DNA of 64,000 nucleotides, taken from positions 124,001 through 188,000 of the forward strand of contig JAIXMO010000052.1 in assembly GCA_025677825.1 (NCBI GenBank). Reading direction: 5' to 3'. The notes under the pieces were generated by a model that saw only the letters and a program-made list of their open reading frames with translations, was not told where the DNA came from and ran no database searches. Source of the stretch: Helicostylum pulchrum (taxonomy: Eukaryota; Mucoromycota; Mucoromycetes; Mucorales; Mucoraceae). The translations under genes and the position numbers were made by a program. Positions within the stretch are counted from its first letter, which is position 1; every line of letters starts with the position of its first letter. Positions 22,885-34,764 of the stretch are shown one piece after another.

Positions 22885-24880
22885 ATGACAACTTCAGAGT
22901 TACTTGAGACATATTCAGAGACGGAAGAAATTCAGTACGATTCTCAGGTACGAAAAAATACAGCCAGTAGAGAGTACGCAGAGTTTGAATTTCAAGACGC
23001 TACACATGAGGAAAGAGGGCAACAACATGAACCTTTATTATATAACGAGAGTGATGAAGAATCTACACTTAATGACAGCTTAGAACAAAAACAGTATAAA
23101 TTACCTTCAGAAGGCGGTACCATATTCTCTAGTTTCGTAAGTTTTAAAGCTAAAAAAAAGTGATAAAAAGTGGTACTCACCTTTCTTTTATTGGTTGTAG
23201 CTAAACATGGCAAACAGTATCATTGGAGCGGGAATCATTGGGTTACCGTTTGCATTTAAAGAAGCCGTAAGTATGAATAATATGTGCCTTAAATGGTCTT
23301 TATAAAAATACTGAAGAAAAAAGGCTTATTCCGTACATGTATATAAAAAAAAATAGGGATTCTGGACAGGGATTTTACTGTTAATCATATTAACAGTGGT
23401 AGTAGGTAAGGAGTGAGAAGAGTTAATATTTGTGAAACTCTAATAGGAGACTAAAAAAAAAAGATGTTCATCTTATAATATAGATTGGACAGTGAGGTTA
23501 TTAATGCATAATGGGAAATTGGCAGGGAGATCAACATATCAAGATTTAATGGAGTTTGCATTTGGTAGACCTGGACTTGTAGCTATATCTATATTTCAAT
23601 TTGCTTTTGCTTTTGGAGGTTTGTTATAATATTTATAACCATTTCATCTAGTGTTAACCTCAATATTATATAATAGGAATGTGCGCATATTGTGTAATTA
23701 TTGGTGAGTAAATGGAAAGAATCAGCATATTTCTTTATCGATAGTTATTGTCATCAACGTATTCCTTTTTTTTTATTAACAGATATATAGGCGATACAAT
23801 CCCACACGTCATTAGATCACTATTTCCCAAAATTAGTCAAGTACCAATTGTATGGATATTTGGTGACCGTAGAATGTGTATTTCATTCTTTACTTTATTT
23901 GTTTCATACCCGCTTTCATTGTACAGAGATATATCAAAGTTGGCTAAAACAAGTGCTTTAGCCTTGGTTGCTATCATTGTCATCATTGTAAGCGTAGTCA
24001 TTGAAGGTCCACAACAATCAAATGAAATAAGAGGCGACCCCGCATTAATGTTTAATCTTATTAATGATGAAGTGTTTCAAGCTATTGCAGTCATCAGCTT
24101 TGGTAAAAAAAAAAAAAAAAAAAAATGCGCACAGAAAAAAATAAAGGGGGTCATGTGGTTAATAATTTATATACATAGCATTTGTTTGTCACCACAATAG
24201 TTTTTTAATCTTTGGTTCATTAAAGCAACCTTCACTCAACAGATTTGCAACTGTTACTCATTGGAGTATGGGAATTGCCTTCTTTACTTGTTTGGCACTT
24301 GCTGTTTCCGGATACCTCGTGTTTACTGATAAAACTGTTGGCAACATATTAAACAACTTTCCTTCAGATAATGTATTGATTAATGTTGCAAGATTAGCTT
24401 TTGGATTAAACATGTTTACAACAATTCCACTAGAAGCCTTTGTCTGTCGAGAGGTAAACTACTTTTTATCGTGCACACTTTTTTTTTTTTTTCAATTGAC
24501 ACCCCTTTTTTTTTTTTTTTTTGCAGGTTATAGAAACGTTTTATTGGCCAGCTGCACCATTCGATAAGATGCGCCACTTTTTAATCACATCCGTTCTTAT
24601 ATTAATCACACTGACCATCTCTTTACTTACGTGTAATTTGGGAATTGTTCTGGAACTGACAGGTGGATTTTCTGCAACAGTTTTGGCATTTGTACTCCCA
24701 CCAATGCTCTTTCTAAAATTAGCGACAGGATCTGTGTGGGAAAGAGGAAAAATCCCTCATTGGCTTTGTATGTTGTTTGGTACAGCTATCATGATCCTTA
24801 GCACTTTTTATAGTTTGCAAAAGGTATTTACACCATTACCTGCAGGTTCAGAGAATACGATAGCTGAGACTTGTAATTAA
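22885..24880 (+). CDS. Vacuolar-type amino acid transporter (AVT/SLC38-like, AAAP family)
   Basis: Eight exons: 22885-23136, 23201-23266, 23357-23405, 23484-23618, 23677-23703, 23791-24102, 24179-24453 and 24527-24880. They close in phase to 489 residues. After an acidic soluble N-terminus (about 84 residues) comes the family signature NMANSIIGAGIIGLPFAFKEAGF in the first membrane segment (split over exons 2 and 3), then CAYCVIIGDTIPHVI and about eleven hydrophobic segments. The fold moves amino acids with protons or sodium; fungal Avt5/6/7-like members sit in the vacuole membrane. Exon 5 is only 27 bp and its boundaries rest on restoring VIIGDT. Substrate and direction cannot be read from sequence. 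Confidence 0.9.
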
Positions 24881-25187
24881 AAAAGCGCTATATATGTGTG
24901 AACATGTACAACATTTTCCCCTCTTCACTCAAACCTTTCAAAAAAATAAAATGTTTTTAAATTAGTCAAGATTACCAAATGTATTAAAAAAAAAATGACT
25001 TTTGTGAGTATAATGTAAATTTATTTACTGATATTTTAATATAGAATTCAACTATGACACTTGACAAGTTAAGAAAAAAAAAGATAATCCCCCATTTTTT
25101 TTTCTTTTTCTTTTTTTTACTCTGTTTCACGAACAGTTGGCACTGATAAACTAAAGAAAAAGCTTCTCTCTGCTAGTATTCTTTTCT
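24881..25187. other. Convergent spacer
   Basis: The 3' ends of the amino acid transporter and SMG8 face each other here. AATAAAA near 24945 is a plausible polyadenylation signal. Nothing else is seen. Confidence 0.5.
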
Positions 25188-28100
25188 TCAACTGTCTATT
25201 TCCCATTTCTTACTTTCATGATAATGAAATTTAATACAGTCTTTGAGTAGGATTGCACTCTTCAATCGTTTTTGAATATCCGTTTCAACAGGAATTGGAG
25301 AACCTTGACTATCACGGTAAATAAAAGGTAACCGCAAGACGTACATACTACCAGGTCCAAATGCCAAGCTACCCGTAATTCCCAAATCAGATATAAAATA
25401 TTCCTCTGTACCAGTCGTATCAATCTAGAAAAGTAAAATAAATAATCATACAAACAAAAAATCTCTTTTTTTTTCATTTACCTTAATTTTAGGTTCGATT
25501 GATATTGTTAAAGCTTCTTCAGGTGTAACAACATACAATCTCAACAACTGGGCAGTAACCTCTGTATTCGCACCACTTGGGTTATTAGCATAAGTACAAG
25601 GACAAATAACAAATATGGGTAAATCCTGGTGTACAAAATAATTGCCGTGTTCTTTAGGGTGACTTGCATGGCCCAACTTACAAACTCTACCTTCACCACA
25701 ACTTAAGAAACGATGACCGTGAGGACACTCGTATTCCGCACCTACATAACCTCGAATCAATCCATAAACGCGTTCACGAACACGGTTAGAACGTTTGCGG
25801 CGTGTATCAAACAACTGTCTCGTGTTTACAGGTGTGTGTGTAGGTACTAATGAAGCCGAGTTGGATGCCTTAGCAGGAGACACTGCAGAGGTAACAGAGG
25901 GCTGAGGCTTAGATCCCAATACAGGGAATGCCTCTAAGGACGCAACAACAGGTGCAGATGTAGTATTGTTGCTTGGTTTTAAAGTGTATGTCTTTCCGAG
26001 CACTGGCCATTCTGAAGTATCATGATTAACTCTACTGACGGAGGAAGAGCGTAAAAATGAGTTTTTGATGGTACTTTCGGCGGATATCTTAGCACCTGTT
26101 TCAACAACAGTAGCAGTGGCAGCAGCAGTAGTAATATTAGTAGCAGTATTATTAGCTTCTTGTTGATGTAACTTCAATTCATTAACTGTTGTAATAGCCC
26201 AAGGAATAAGAAAGTTCGTACTGTTCATAAATCCTTCTACTCTATCCAACCCAACCTTGTTCTTATAAACGCCAGAAGGACCCAAATATATTAAAGAAGC
26301 GTCAGTAGGTGGTATCTCGTCGTAAGTGAGAACCAAACGTTGAAATTCACCATAACTGGATTTTTCAATATCAAGTGCAGCTCTTTCAGTTCCCAAACAG
26401 CAATTAAACTTGTTATAAAATTTAACGTTGGCTTCTTCAATATCAAATGGATCATCACGCATCTTTTGAGTTCTACCACAATCACATGCGTGAAAGAAAG
26501 TAAATCCACTGTTATGTTTGGTGTTATCTACAGCAATGGTTCGGTCATCTCTGGATGTTTTGACAGGTGAGGATTCAAGTTCGTGTCCCACCTTTAATCG
26601 ACATGCGCGTCCAGTCAGACTAACAGACTCACAACTTTGTCGTCCCCCTTTCCAAATCGAATCGCACTCACGTTCAAGGCGTACGGCATATTCCTCTAAA
26701 CACGGTCCACGAGCTAAAGAATTGTACATGCGCATCACATTGTTACGTTTCCACTGATGATACTGTTCTGTATAAAACGGTGGCGCATCTTGTAAATAAG
26801 CCTCTACACACTTTTCCATCAAACTAATCGAATGCGTTCTTGAAAACACTCTTTCAATCTCGATATTATCTTTTATTTTCTTTCGTAAAATCACTTCAAT
26901 TTGTTGGATCATACCCTTGGTACTAGGCATATTAAATATAATCACTTTTTTAAAATCAACGCCGTTTTCGGTAATCGGTTGGTTGAATAAAAATGAAAGA
27001 AGCGGAACAGTAGCAGAGATAAATTGAATCCCGGTAGGTAACGGATTGGATCTGGTGTCCTTTCGAAATCCAGAGTTGCTGTGGTGTAAGGGATGTCGTG
27101 TCAGTGCAGTCTTTATCCAATTGCTGACAAAGTTTCGTAATAGTTTATCGCTGTATTCGTGGTATAAGGTAACCGAAGCGGGTTCAGCAACCGTAAGATC
27201 CTTAAGATATGAACTGATCGACGTAGGTGTATCGAACGAAAAGGGTGATTTCGATTTTTGGCTCGTGAGCTCGGGAGGTGGTGCAGGTACGATATGAATA
27301 ATAGGTTGTGAGCTGGATGGTAGTAAAAACAAGGATCGTACTTCCACTGGTAGATGCGGCGCGTTTCCTTCAGGTTTAAAAGGTATTAAATGTAGTGCAC
27401 GGAATAAGTTTTTCGTTTTTAACTGTAATGTATCTTGCATTCGTTTAATTGCAGCAGGTAAAATGGTCGTAAAAGAAATCTATATTATCAATGTTAAATA
27501 GAAATTATAGTTTTTATACATGTGTGTAATCTTACATTGGTAGCTATGAAAACAAGCATAGGGACACCTTTAGCGGGACCCCACCATCCTAATAAATTAG
27601 GATTGGTACGTTCAAGTTCCTTTCTCTCAAACAATGCGTTAGGTACAGCGATATCCCAATATTTCCAACAAGAGGATTGATACTGAGCTAAATGTGTATA
27701 CATGTTGGACTTTACTTGACTGAGTGCTACAAGAGTCGACATAAAGCTGGAAGGTAAGATGGTAGGAGGTAAAATAGGCTATATGCGAACTGTCATTAGT
27801 ACTATTCCTCTCACATAGTTCGTATTTTATATATATACTTTACAATGACAAGGTGTGATACGGTCAACATGAATAGTAATCCTCTCATACATGTAGACTG
27901 GTGACTCATCATGCTGGTAGAAATGGTCTAGCGAGGGGGGGGGATGAATAAAAAAATATGACTAGAGATTATTTTTATGCATTACTTTTTCGGTTGTTAA
28001 TGAATTGATATCTAGTTTCGAGTCCATAAAGATATATACAGTTTTTAAGGAATGGTCCACATACATTTGAAGTCCTTCAGCCAACTAAAGTAGAAAAAAA

Positions 28101-28413
28101 AATTAGGCGCGTTACAAGAAGAAAGAGTTGTACATAAATACCTCCACTGTGTCTTTACTCAAAGGCTTTATTTTAAAATTATATTAGAGAATATGTGCTT
28201 CGCTTTTGTTCTGTTTTGAGCTAAATGACTTACTTCATTTCTTGAGGTAAAAGCTTTACTTCCAACGATGCGATTAGCTAAAGTGACGGTTGTATTAGAT
28301 GGTAATGTTCTTCTTTGTTCTTCAGAAACACCGTACAGAGAGACAATATTTAAGCCAGAGTCCCTTAAGGGCGAAAGACCTGATGTATCCAATAACTTTT
28401 TGATCTCATCCAT
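25188..28413 (-). CDS. SMG8: SMG8-like nonsense-mediated mRNA decay factor
   Basis: Seven exons on the minus strand: 28413-28234, 28165-28142, 28084-27986, 27927-27844, 27778-27536, 27479-25482 and 25424-25188. They give 954 residues, in phase. Family landmarks are LNIVSLYG near the start of the degenerate GTPase-like domain, the MRGLLFMLTVSHLVI helix, ARGPCLEEYAVRLERECDSI, the Cys-rich ACDCGRTQKMRDDPFDIEEA and the C-terminal segments around YECPHGHRFLSCGEGRVCKL and YVLRLPFIYRD. In animals SMG8 pairs with SMG9 and restrains SMG1, the kinase that phosphorylates UPF1. Exon 2 is a 24-bp microexon inferred from splice sites and phase and is the least certain part. Confidence 0.92.
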
Positions 28414-29481
28414 TCAAATATTAATATAAAAAAAAATAGCAAAAATGAGAAAAGAGAGAAATATTTGAAAAAGTCGTTGTTTTAATATGTGTAAAAAAAA
28501 ACTCCATCAAAAGGTCAACATTTTTGCTTTTAACACTACCAGTTTCTATTGTTGCCAGTTCACATAATAAACTGTAATTATCTGTTCCAGCCGCCTTTTT
28601 TTTTATGGAATTTTGTGTATCTACTGCTTTACCTTTAGCAGTTACCTAATAACTGGTTTTTTTTTTCATTCTTACCCGATTTAAATCAACTTGTGTCAAT
28701 AATAAGGCCGTATATATTATAAAGCATAGCTTTATCCTCCAATTTTTATTTCTTTAAATATATATAGCGAAAAAGCATTTATAAAAGTTTACACTTTGTT
28801 TTTCTTTCGGACTACGGGTGTGTACGTAGGGTAAAGGGGATCTTGGTACACGGTCGTCTAAAGCACACCTACATAGGACATTGTAACTCGAACGTTAAAA
28901 TAATCATTGTGGGTTACTGGAATCCAACTTATTTCAAGTTTATTCCATAAGCTAGACTGCTTTTTTTTAATCACTTCCTGATTAAATATCTTTTTCTTCT
29001 CTTTATTTTTCAATATTTCACGCAAGTACTCCTATTCCGACCAAGTTAAAAGATTCTTTTTTGTTCCGGTGGTGCCGACTAAGCGGGAATAACTGTCTTC
29101 TTACGCGAAGAGGAAGTGGGAAGACGAGTCTGAAAGGTTCATGAATTCAGCTCGCTCGTAGACTTTACCTTACCTCACCCTTCTAGAATTTGGCTCTTTG
29201 ACCGAACTAAAAGAAAAGGTAAGGTCTAAGAGAGCTTTTTAGACGAAGATATCGTAAAAAATTGGCGACAAGTTTCGAATGTAAGATATTTTCGATTTTA
29301 AAAATCACGTACTGATATTTATTAATAATAGCTTACCATTAAAATGCACGGATTAGAAGATCCGTTGAATTTTGTCAGCATTTTGATAAAGGGAGAGAGA
29401 AATACTTACAATAAGAAAGTTTACCCTACATATACATCACTGTAAACACTTCCCTTTCCCATTAATAAATCAAAATCAAAA
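28414..29481. other. Upstream of SMG8, edge of accessory block
   Basis: No gene is recognised. Contains one arm of an inverted repeat (28817-28836) whose partner lies at 34474-34493. A weaker inverted copy lies near 29418-29434. Confidence 0.5.
28817..28836 (+). repeat. Left arm of a 20-bp imperfect inverted repeat
   Basis: GGTGTGTACGTAGGGTAAAG; its reverse complement is present at 34474-34493 with 15 of the first 16 bases matching. The two arms bracket the broken genes in between, so they may be element ends. Chance similarity is not excluded. Confidence 0.3.
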
Positions 29482-29862
29482 ATGAGTCGCCCGATTCCTG
29501 AAAACATTCATCCAGACTATTCACTTCCTGAAAAGCTTGCGCGTACTCTCAAGGTAGACAAGTTTACATGCTATATGCCAGCACAAAACTGAGCAGATAT
29601 ACCTACAGTTAACAGGAAACATATGGTCTACACCAAGTACTTGGAAGAGCTAGTGGACGCGTTTAAAACTATCATAAATTTTTTTAAGGATATTGGAGAT
29701 AAATGCCTCTCAATGGCAGCGTCTTATTATGCGAGGGATCTTTATCAATATTATGGAAACCATAAAACTAATTTCATCACGTGGTATACAAATGAAAAAG
29801 AAAATCAACAATCCAAAGCAGCAGAACAGCAGAACAGCATCAATCAAACATTGCTGGTTTGA
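29482..29862 (+). pseudogene. Unidentified ORF broken by one TGA
   Basis: From ATG 29482 the frame reads MSRPIPENIHPDYSLPEKLA and on for 36 codons, meets TGA at 29590, and continues in the same frame (NRKHMVYTKYLEELVDAFKT) to TAG at 29860. Codon character is similar on both sides, so this looks like one 126-codon gene with a nonsense change. I do not recognise it. It lies in an accessory block with other broken genes. Confidence 0.35.
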
Positions 29863-30473
29863 AATACGTCGAACTTGGATTCTCGCAATCGAAGAGAAGA
29901 TTACAAATACGTATCGACGAGATATCCCAGAAGAAACAGAGATCTGATTTGGCTTCAGATAAAAGTTGATGTGATAATGGCTCTACTTGTACTTTTGGTG
30001 AAGGCTCGTCATAGCCATCACATGATGAATTGAGCTCAAATCGTAACACATTACCAGCAGAGACGGTGCTAATGTATATACAAAGTATCATGGATTCAAT
30101 TACGTATGACGCTACAAGCCTACATGAGTTGTATGTGCCTGGTGAAAGACTTACTGCTTCTTCACTCAAGAGAATGAGGTAAAATAATATTCGTAACTGG
30201 TATCTTCTGTAGCTCAGTGTCTAAGTTCGATGCAGACGCAGACGCATGAGGATATTAAGAATTTATATTAAAACACACGTATAACAATTAAAAAATACCT
30301 AGTAGCTACTGTATTATTAACTTCTTGTAAAATAGCAAACTTGTACGATTCAAAATGAAATTTAAACTTTTTCATAAAGATGAGAGTTATAGTCGTTTTG
30401 TGTACTTACCAAATGTCCAGATCTGTCTTTTTTGACCCGCATTTTTTTTTAAAAAAATCACGAATGTTGTTTT

Positions 30474-31980
30474 TCAAAAAAAAAGTCTTTCTTGATTCTT
30501 GATATTTATATCCTGTAATTGCCTTCGAAAAGCATCAACTTCGGCTTGTTGAATCGTTTTAATTTGTTTGGATTCAACAGCTTCAGCTATAGTGACATTT
30601 TTCTGCGTGTCTTTATTAGAAGGGGTTACTGCTGAAGATTGTCTATCAAAGTTTCTAAGATACCCATTCACTCGCAGAGTTTTACATGTGAAAAAATTAA
30701 TCCATGCTTGCCAGAAAAAGTGTCAATTTGGTTCAAGTTAAAGAAAGAGCCAAACACTGCATATTTTAATTCAGTTGCAATCTAGACGTGATCTAATGAC
30801 TTCGTTATTGAAATTATATAAATTCATAGGTCTCCTTGCGTTGGGTGAAGATACAATAGAAAATATTGTCGGCGCATCTAACTTGAGTGATAGTAAAGTC
30901 GATGGTTTCGTCAAAGGAAATAGTTTCTTTTTAAACTTTTTGTATCCGATATAACGAAAGATGTCGTTACACATCAGCATAAAAGGTAATCGGCTGATGA
31001 CGCTATGATTATTAGATTTTTCATGTACATACGGTGATAGTAAATTGTTAACCTTTACACACACAGCCAGTTTCTTTGACCTTAACGAAAATCTTACAGA
31101 GCTACTTGTTAAATAAAGCAGCAAAGCAGACTTGAAAATAGTAATCAAAAGGTGTGAATATATAGCGTGTATATATCAAATATCAAATCTTGCAGATTTT
31201 CATCAGGAGAAAGCAAATAATTTTCTTCCAACCGAATAAACGAGTCAATTATTTCTGTAGTTTCTTTTTCAAAGGGGTAGTCTTTCTTTGGTCTTGCAAG
31301 GTTAAGCTCAAATTGCCGCAGATAATTGTGTTGACCAACTTCTGAGAGAGAGAGAGAGAGTGGTTAATTTTATAATATTTCCAGGGATTATAATACTAAA
31401 AGTTTGAAGTTCTTTAGCATTACGGGCAGAGCATAATCGACGATGTAATTGTTTCTTCAAGCTTTCGACAATTCTACTTCTGTCGTCAATCGTTGCATAA
31501 CCAGACAGAAAAATTTCACCTGTACCAATCTCAATCCCTTCGGCGGTAGAGGTGACCATGGTGTGACTGCAGTGTTCAATCGACGCATAAGGACAATCCA
31601 TGTAAATATCAGAAGTAGTATATCAACGCAAGCGCAATTTAGAAGAAAGAAACAAAGTGTTGATAAGCGGGAATATGTACACGGTGAAGTCAAATTCCGA
31701 ACTGTGGAGCTTCTTCGACAAGGCAGTGGGAATGACATCATTTTGTTTCTTGATTTGTATTGATTGTATATAAAGAGCAGAAGATATACTCTTTTCACGC
31801 CCATTCAAATCATTCAAGTCAACCAATTGCATAACCTTGACATGTGTAATAGATTCAACATATGATTCAAGAATGTTTGCAAAAGAAGGACTAAAAACAG
31901 AAGTGATATCATTTTGTCGAGGGAGCAAGATGTTCACAGAAGACTTTTCGATTATTTGTTCATATGTGATGTCTTATTGA
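30474..31980 (-). pseudogene. Decayed copy B of the unnamed GxGE family
   Basis: Coding relic on the minus strand in several frames. From about 31937 it reads NILLPRQNDITSVFSPSFAN and then SYVESITHVKVMQLV and LNGREKS, which matches copy C (47286-48113) block for block. A frame change leads to a segment at 31601-31308 with EGIEIGTGEIFLSG (Glu codon at about 31517), DDRSRIVESLKKQLHRRL and a hydrophobic strand, matching copy A (9503). Further pieces follow at 31148-30771 and 30671-30474 (IAEAVESKQIKTIQQAEVDA). Stops and shifts interrupt every junction, so it is not functional as it stands. Function of the family is unknown. Confidence 0.5.
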
Positions 31981-32462
31981 AAGTGGTGTACTGTTACATC
32001 AGAGCACGTAAACAAAATGATTAATCAATGCAGACTGCATGATAATTGTCGGGGATTTAGCGACATTTTTTTTTCTCGAAAATTGCAAGTAAATGTATCC
32101 ACGATTTTGTGGTGTGGTCCGTAATGAGATCAGAAGTTTAAAAAAATACTCTTTGTTATTTGTGAAACAATAAAACCCCCTCTTTTTAAAAAAGGCTTCT
32201 TTTCCTGAATTTATTCGATTTTGACAGCATATTATTTTTTTGTTAATTTGACCAAAAAGTAAACAGGGAAAAAAAGTATACTCTTTAGGTACTCACATAC
32301 CTTTTTATTTCTTTTACTGCGTATTCGGTGTAATTCCAAAGTTTACAAGTTCAGACAAGAGAGGCGTGATTGATAATTTAATCACCTACAACATATTTAC
32401 GTTTACAAGTAGAAACCAAAAAATCAAGTTGACAAGATGTACGCACTTTATACGAGCATGCT

Positions 32463-32798
32463 ATGACATTAGTTGAAAAGGAATCAAAGTGATTGATTTT
32501 AGCGATCGAAAAGGCATGGGGATCGCTTGATTTGTTAGGAGAGGATTTGTATTCTGTACATGAAATTTCTATTCAAGAAAAGTCATACCGGAAATCAGAG
32601 AATCTACATATTTTAGCGGATTTGGTGAATATGGTACGTGGTAAAGGTGTGAGAAGAGCTCTTGTAAAGGAAAACTTAAACTTATTGGTCGATTTGGATG
32701 AGGAAAGAAGTAGAGGTGCAGGGCAGTTGATGGTCATGTTGGATCGTATGCAGGCATTTAAAATGTATTTGGAAGAATTGAGGTCTCAAGTGGTATAA
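32463..32798 (+). pseudogene. Unidentified helical ORF with an early TGA
   Basis: ATG 32463 gives MTLVEKESK, then TGA at 32490; the frame continues (AIEKAWGSLDLLGEDLYSVH, then DLVNMVRGKGVRRALVKENL) to a stop at 32796. The product would be a Leu/Glu-rich helical protein. I do not recognise it. It is probably a relic. Confidence 0.3.
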
Positions 32799-33010
32799 CC
32801 AATTTTGGTATCAGATGCTATACCGTTGAAGATGCATATTGAAAATGTAGGAAAGGTCGTTGAAAGGCTTATAAAAGTGGTAAAGTAATAGCTAGGGAGG
32901 ACAAATTTCAAATTAATGGTCCTACATAGACCACATGGTTATTTAATGCAATAAAAAATATTTATAAGAAAATTTATTAATTGCTATTTAAAATAAAAAC
33001 AAGCCGATAA

Positions 33011-33208
33011 TTAATATGTATCGTATTCTCTGTTTCGGAGAGGTCTCTTTTGTCGTTCGGGTTTTGGAACCAACAAAGTTTCCTGACAATGAGTAATTGG
33101 ATTTTGTGCATTTCTGTCGACCCTGAAATGTGCTTTTGGGATAATACGATCGCCATCGACTCTGGAAACTGCTTTTGGGATAATACGATCGTTATCGTTT
33201 GGTGTCAT
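33011..33208 (-). CDS. Short ORF with internal duplication, 65 residues
   Basis: ATG at 33208, stop at 33011. The protein contains a 14-residue unit twice (DRIIPKAVSRVDG and DRIIPKAHFRVDR) and a basic C-terminus (LLVPKPERQKRPLRNREYDT). No homologue is recognised. It may be a small gene or part of a decayed element, because the surrounding DNA is also repeated. Confidence 0.25.
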   Translation of the reverse strand: MTPNDNDRIIPKAVSRVDGDRIIPKAHFRVDRNAQNPITHCQETLLVPKPERQKRPLRNREYDTY

Positions 33209-33240
33209 TTTTTTTTTCTTGAAAGAATAAATAATAAAAA

Positions 33241-33470
33241 TAAAATAAAAGACGTGTCTTCTTATATGTATAATAAATAATACTCTTTATTATAAATTTT
33301 ATACCCAATTGACCACAGAATAAAAATAAAAAAAAGACGTGCCTTCTTAGATGTATAATAAATATTACTTTTTATTGTAAGTTTTATACTCAATTGACCA
33401 CAGAATAAAAAAAGAGACGTGCATGTATACATGTACAAACTATTACTTTTTATTTTCGATCTCTAGGATC
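33241..33470. repeat. Imperfect tandem repeat, unit about 85-90 bp, 2.5 copies
   Basis: The unit runs from AGACGTG-CTTCTTA-ATGTATAATAAATA through TTTTATAC-CAATTGACCACAGAATAAAA. Copies start near 33250, 33338 and 33413; the last is partial and more diverged. Confidence 0.75.
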
Positions 33471-33712
33471 CTTCATATACTAGAAATCTTCAAGTTTCCA
33501 GGATATTTACCACCTACAGTTTCCGTTAAATAATAATCACGAGGAGACCAAGCTACAGTAGTTATTCATAGCAGTTGTACATTCTATGTGATGAACAGAC
33601 TTTCCACTTTGAACATCCGACTACAAATTAAAACCATATAAGTTGAGCGTTTTTTATTTTTTTAAAAAAAAGAAAGCCCAAAACTTACCACATTACAAAA
33701 CCTACTCTAAGT

Positions 33713-34410
33713 ATGGATACTTTTTCGTTTCTCTTTTTTTTATATAAACCATTACATCATAATAATATTGTTGCAACAGCCAGTACATCAGATAATATTA
33801 ATAATAATATCATAGCAGCAACCAATATATCTGATAGTACTAACGATAATAATATTAGCACATCTAGAAACAATGCACCGGATTTTCTCCATTATGTCCG
33901 TATGATTCAACAAGGGCTTCTGGCGAACGTACCTGCTAAAAATAAGAGGTTAGATGCGAGACTTTCTGAAGCGCTTGTATATAAGAAAGTCAGAGGAAGT
34001 ATAGGTTCTGATTTTTTGCGTAACCAAGAAAAGGATCATTTTTACCAAGAAAGGGTTTGTCTTACAAAAGAGCAAAAAAGACAATATCTGCGACCCTGTT
34101 ATACGGATCACAGGCGGACAATGCGAATTATGTTTCTACCGGCTGGCTAGCAGATGATTTATACATCTTGGATAGTGCTGGCGATAAGTTTCCTGCCTCT
34201 CACCTCTCTGCCGAATTTTCCAAAAAAGCGATTACTTGTTTTAAACTTCTTTGTCCGTTTAAAATATATGGCTGAACAAGTCTATGAGTATAGCATCTTG
34301 GCACAGCAAACTAGTCAAAATGCTATTATCGCACAACTGTCTTTAACAAGAGGAACGGCGGAGTATTTTCAAGTACCAGTTATGTCTAGCAACCTGTATG
34401 CTCCTTCTTG
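33713..34410 (+). pseudogene. Unidentified gene broken by frameshifts
   Basis: The ATG at 33713 starts an Asn/Ser/Thr-rich segment that passes into a charged helical stretch (PDFLHYVRMIQQGLLANVPA, then RLDARLSEALVYKKVRGSIG). Near 34080-34140 good coding character moves to the next frame (ADNANYVSTGWLADDLYILD) and later to the third (EYSILAQQTSQNAIIAQLSL), ending at 34409. One ancestral gene of about 230 residues with two shifts is the simplest reading. The product is not recognised. Confidence 0.35.
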
Positions 34411-34764
34411 ACCGCCTTTAAGTGATAACAATGATGTTCAACATTATAGAAAGCACAAAAAATAAAAGAAAGCGGTGACCCTACATACACACCTTTAATT
34501 CTCCTGTTTTGTTGTTACCTTCAACTAGTTTTATTAAAATGAAAAGAGAATAATATTTGATATATTATTAGACATACACGATAAAGTAAATAAGTGAGAT
34601 AAACAGTACATTTGTAACGTATCTTTTTCAAGCCTTCAGGGTATAAAAGGGTGCGGAGTACAGTGTATTTTTGGATAGTTTTTTTCTTTTTTCTTTTCAA
34701 AAACCTTTTTTTCTTCGTTACCTTTTTCCTTTTCCTTTTCCTTTACACACCCTACTTTTTTATT
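34411..34764. other. Intergenic, right edge of accessory block and PQ-loop gene promoter
   Basis: Contains the right inverted-repeat arm (34474-34493) and a pyrimidine-rich leader (34680-34760) directly before the PQ-loop gene ATG. Confidence 0.5.
34474..34493 (-). repeat. Right arm of the imperfect inverted repeat
   Basis: GGTGACCCTACATACACACC; the reverse complement matches 28817-28836 over 15 of 16 leading bases. Confidence 0.3.

Noticed and set aside
30195..30245. tRNA-like string (GTAGCTCAGTG ... TTCGATGCAG)
   Set aside because: The A-box-like and B-box-like parts are too close together and no cloverleaf can be folded by eye.
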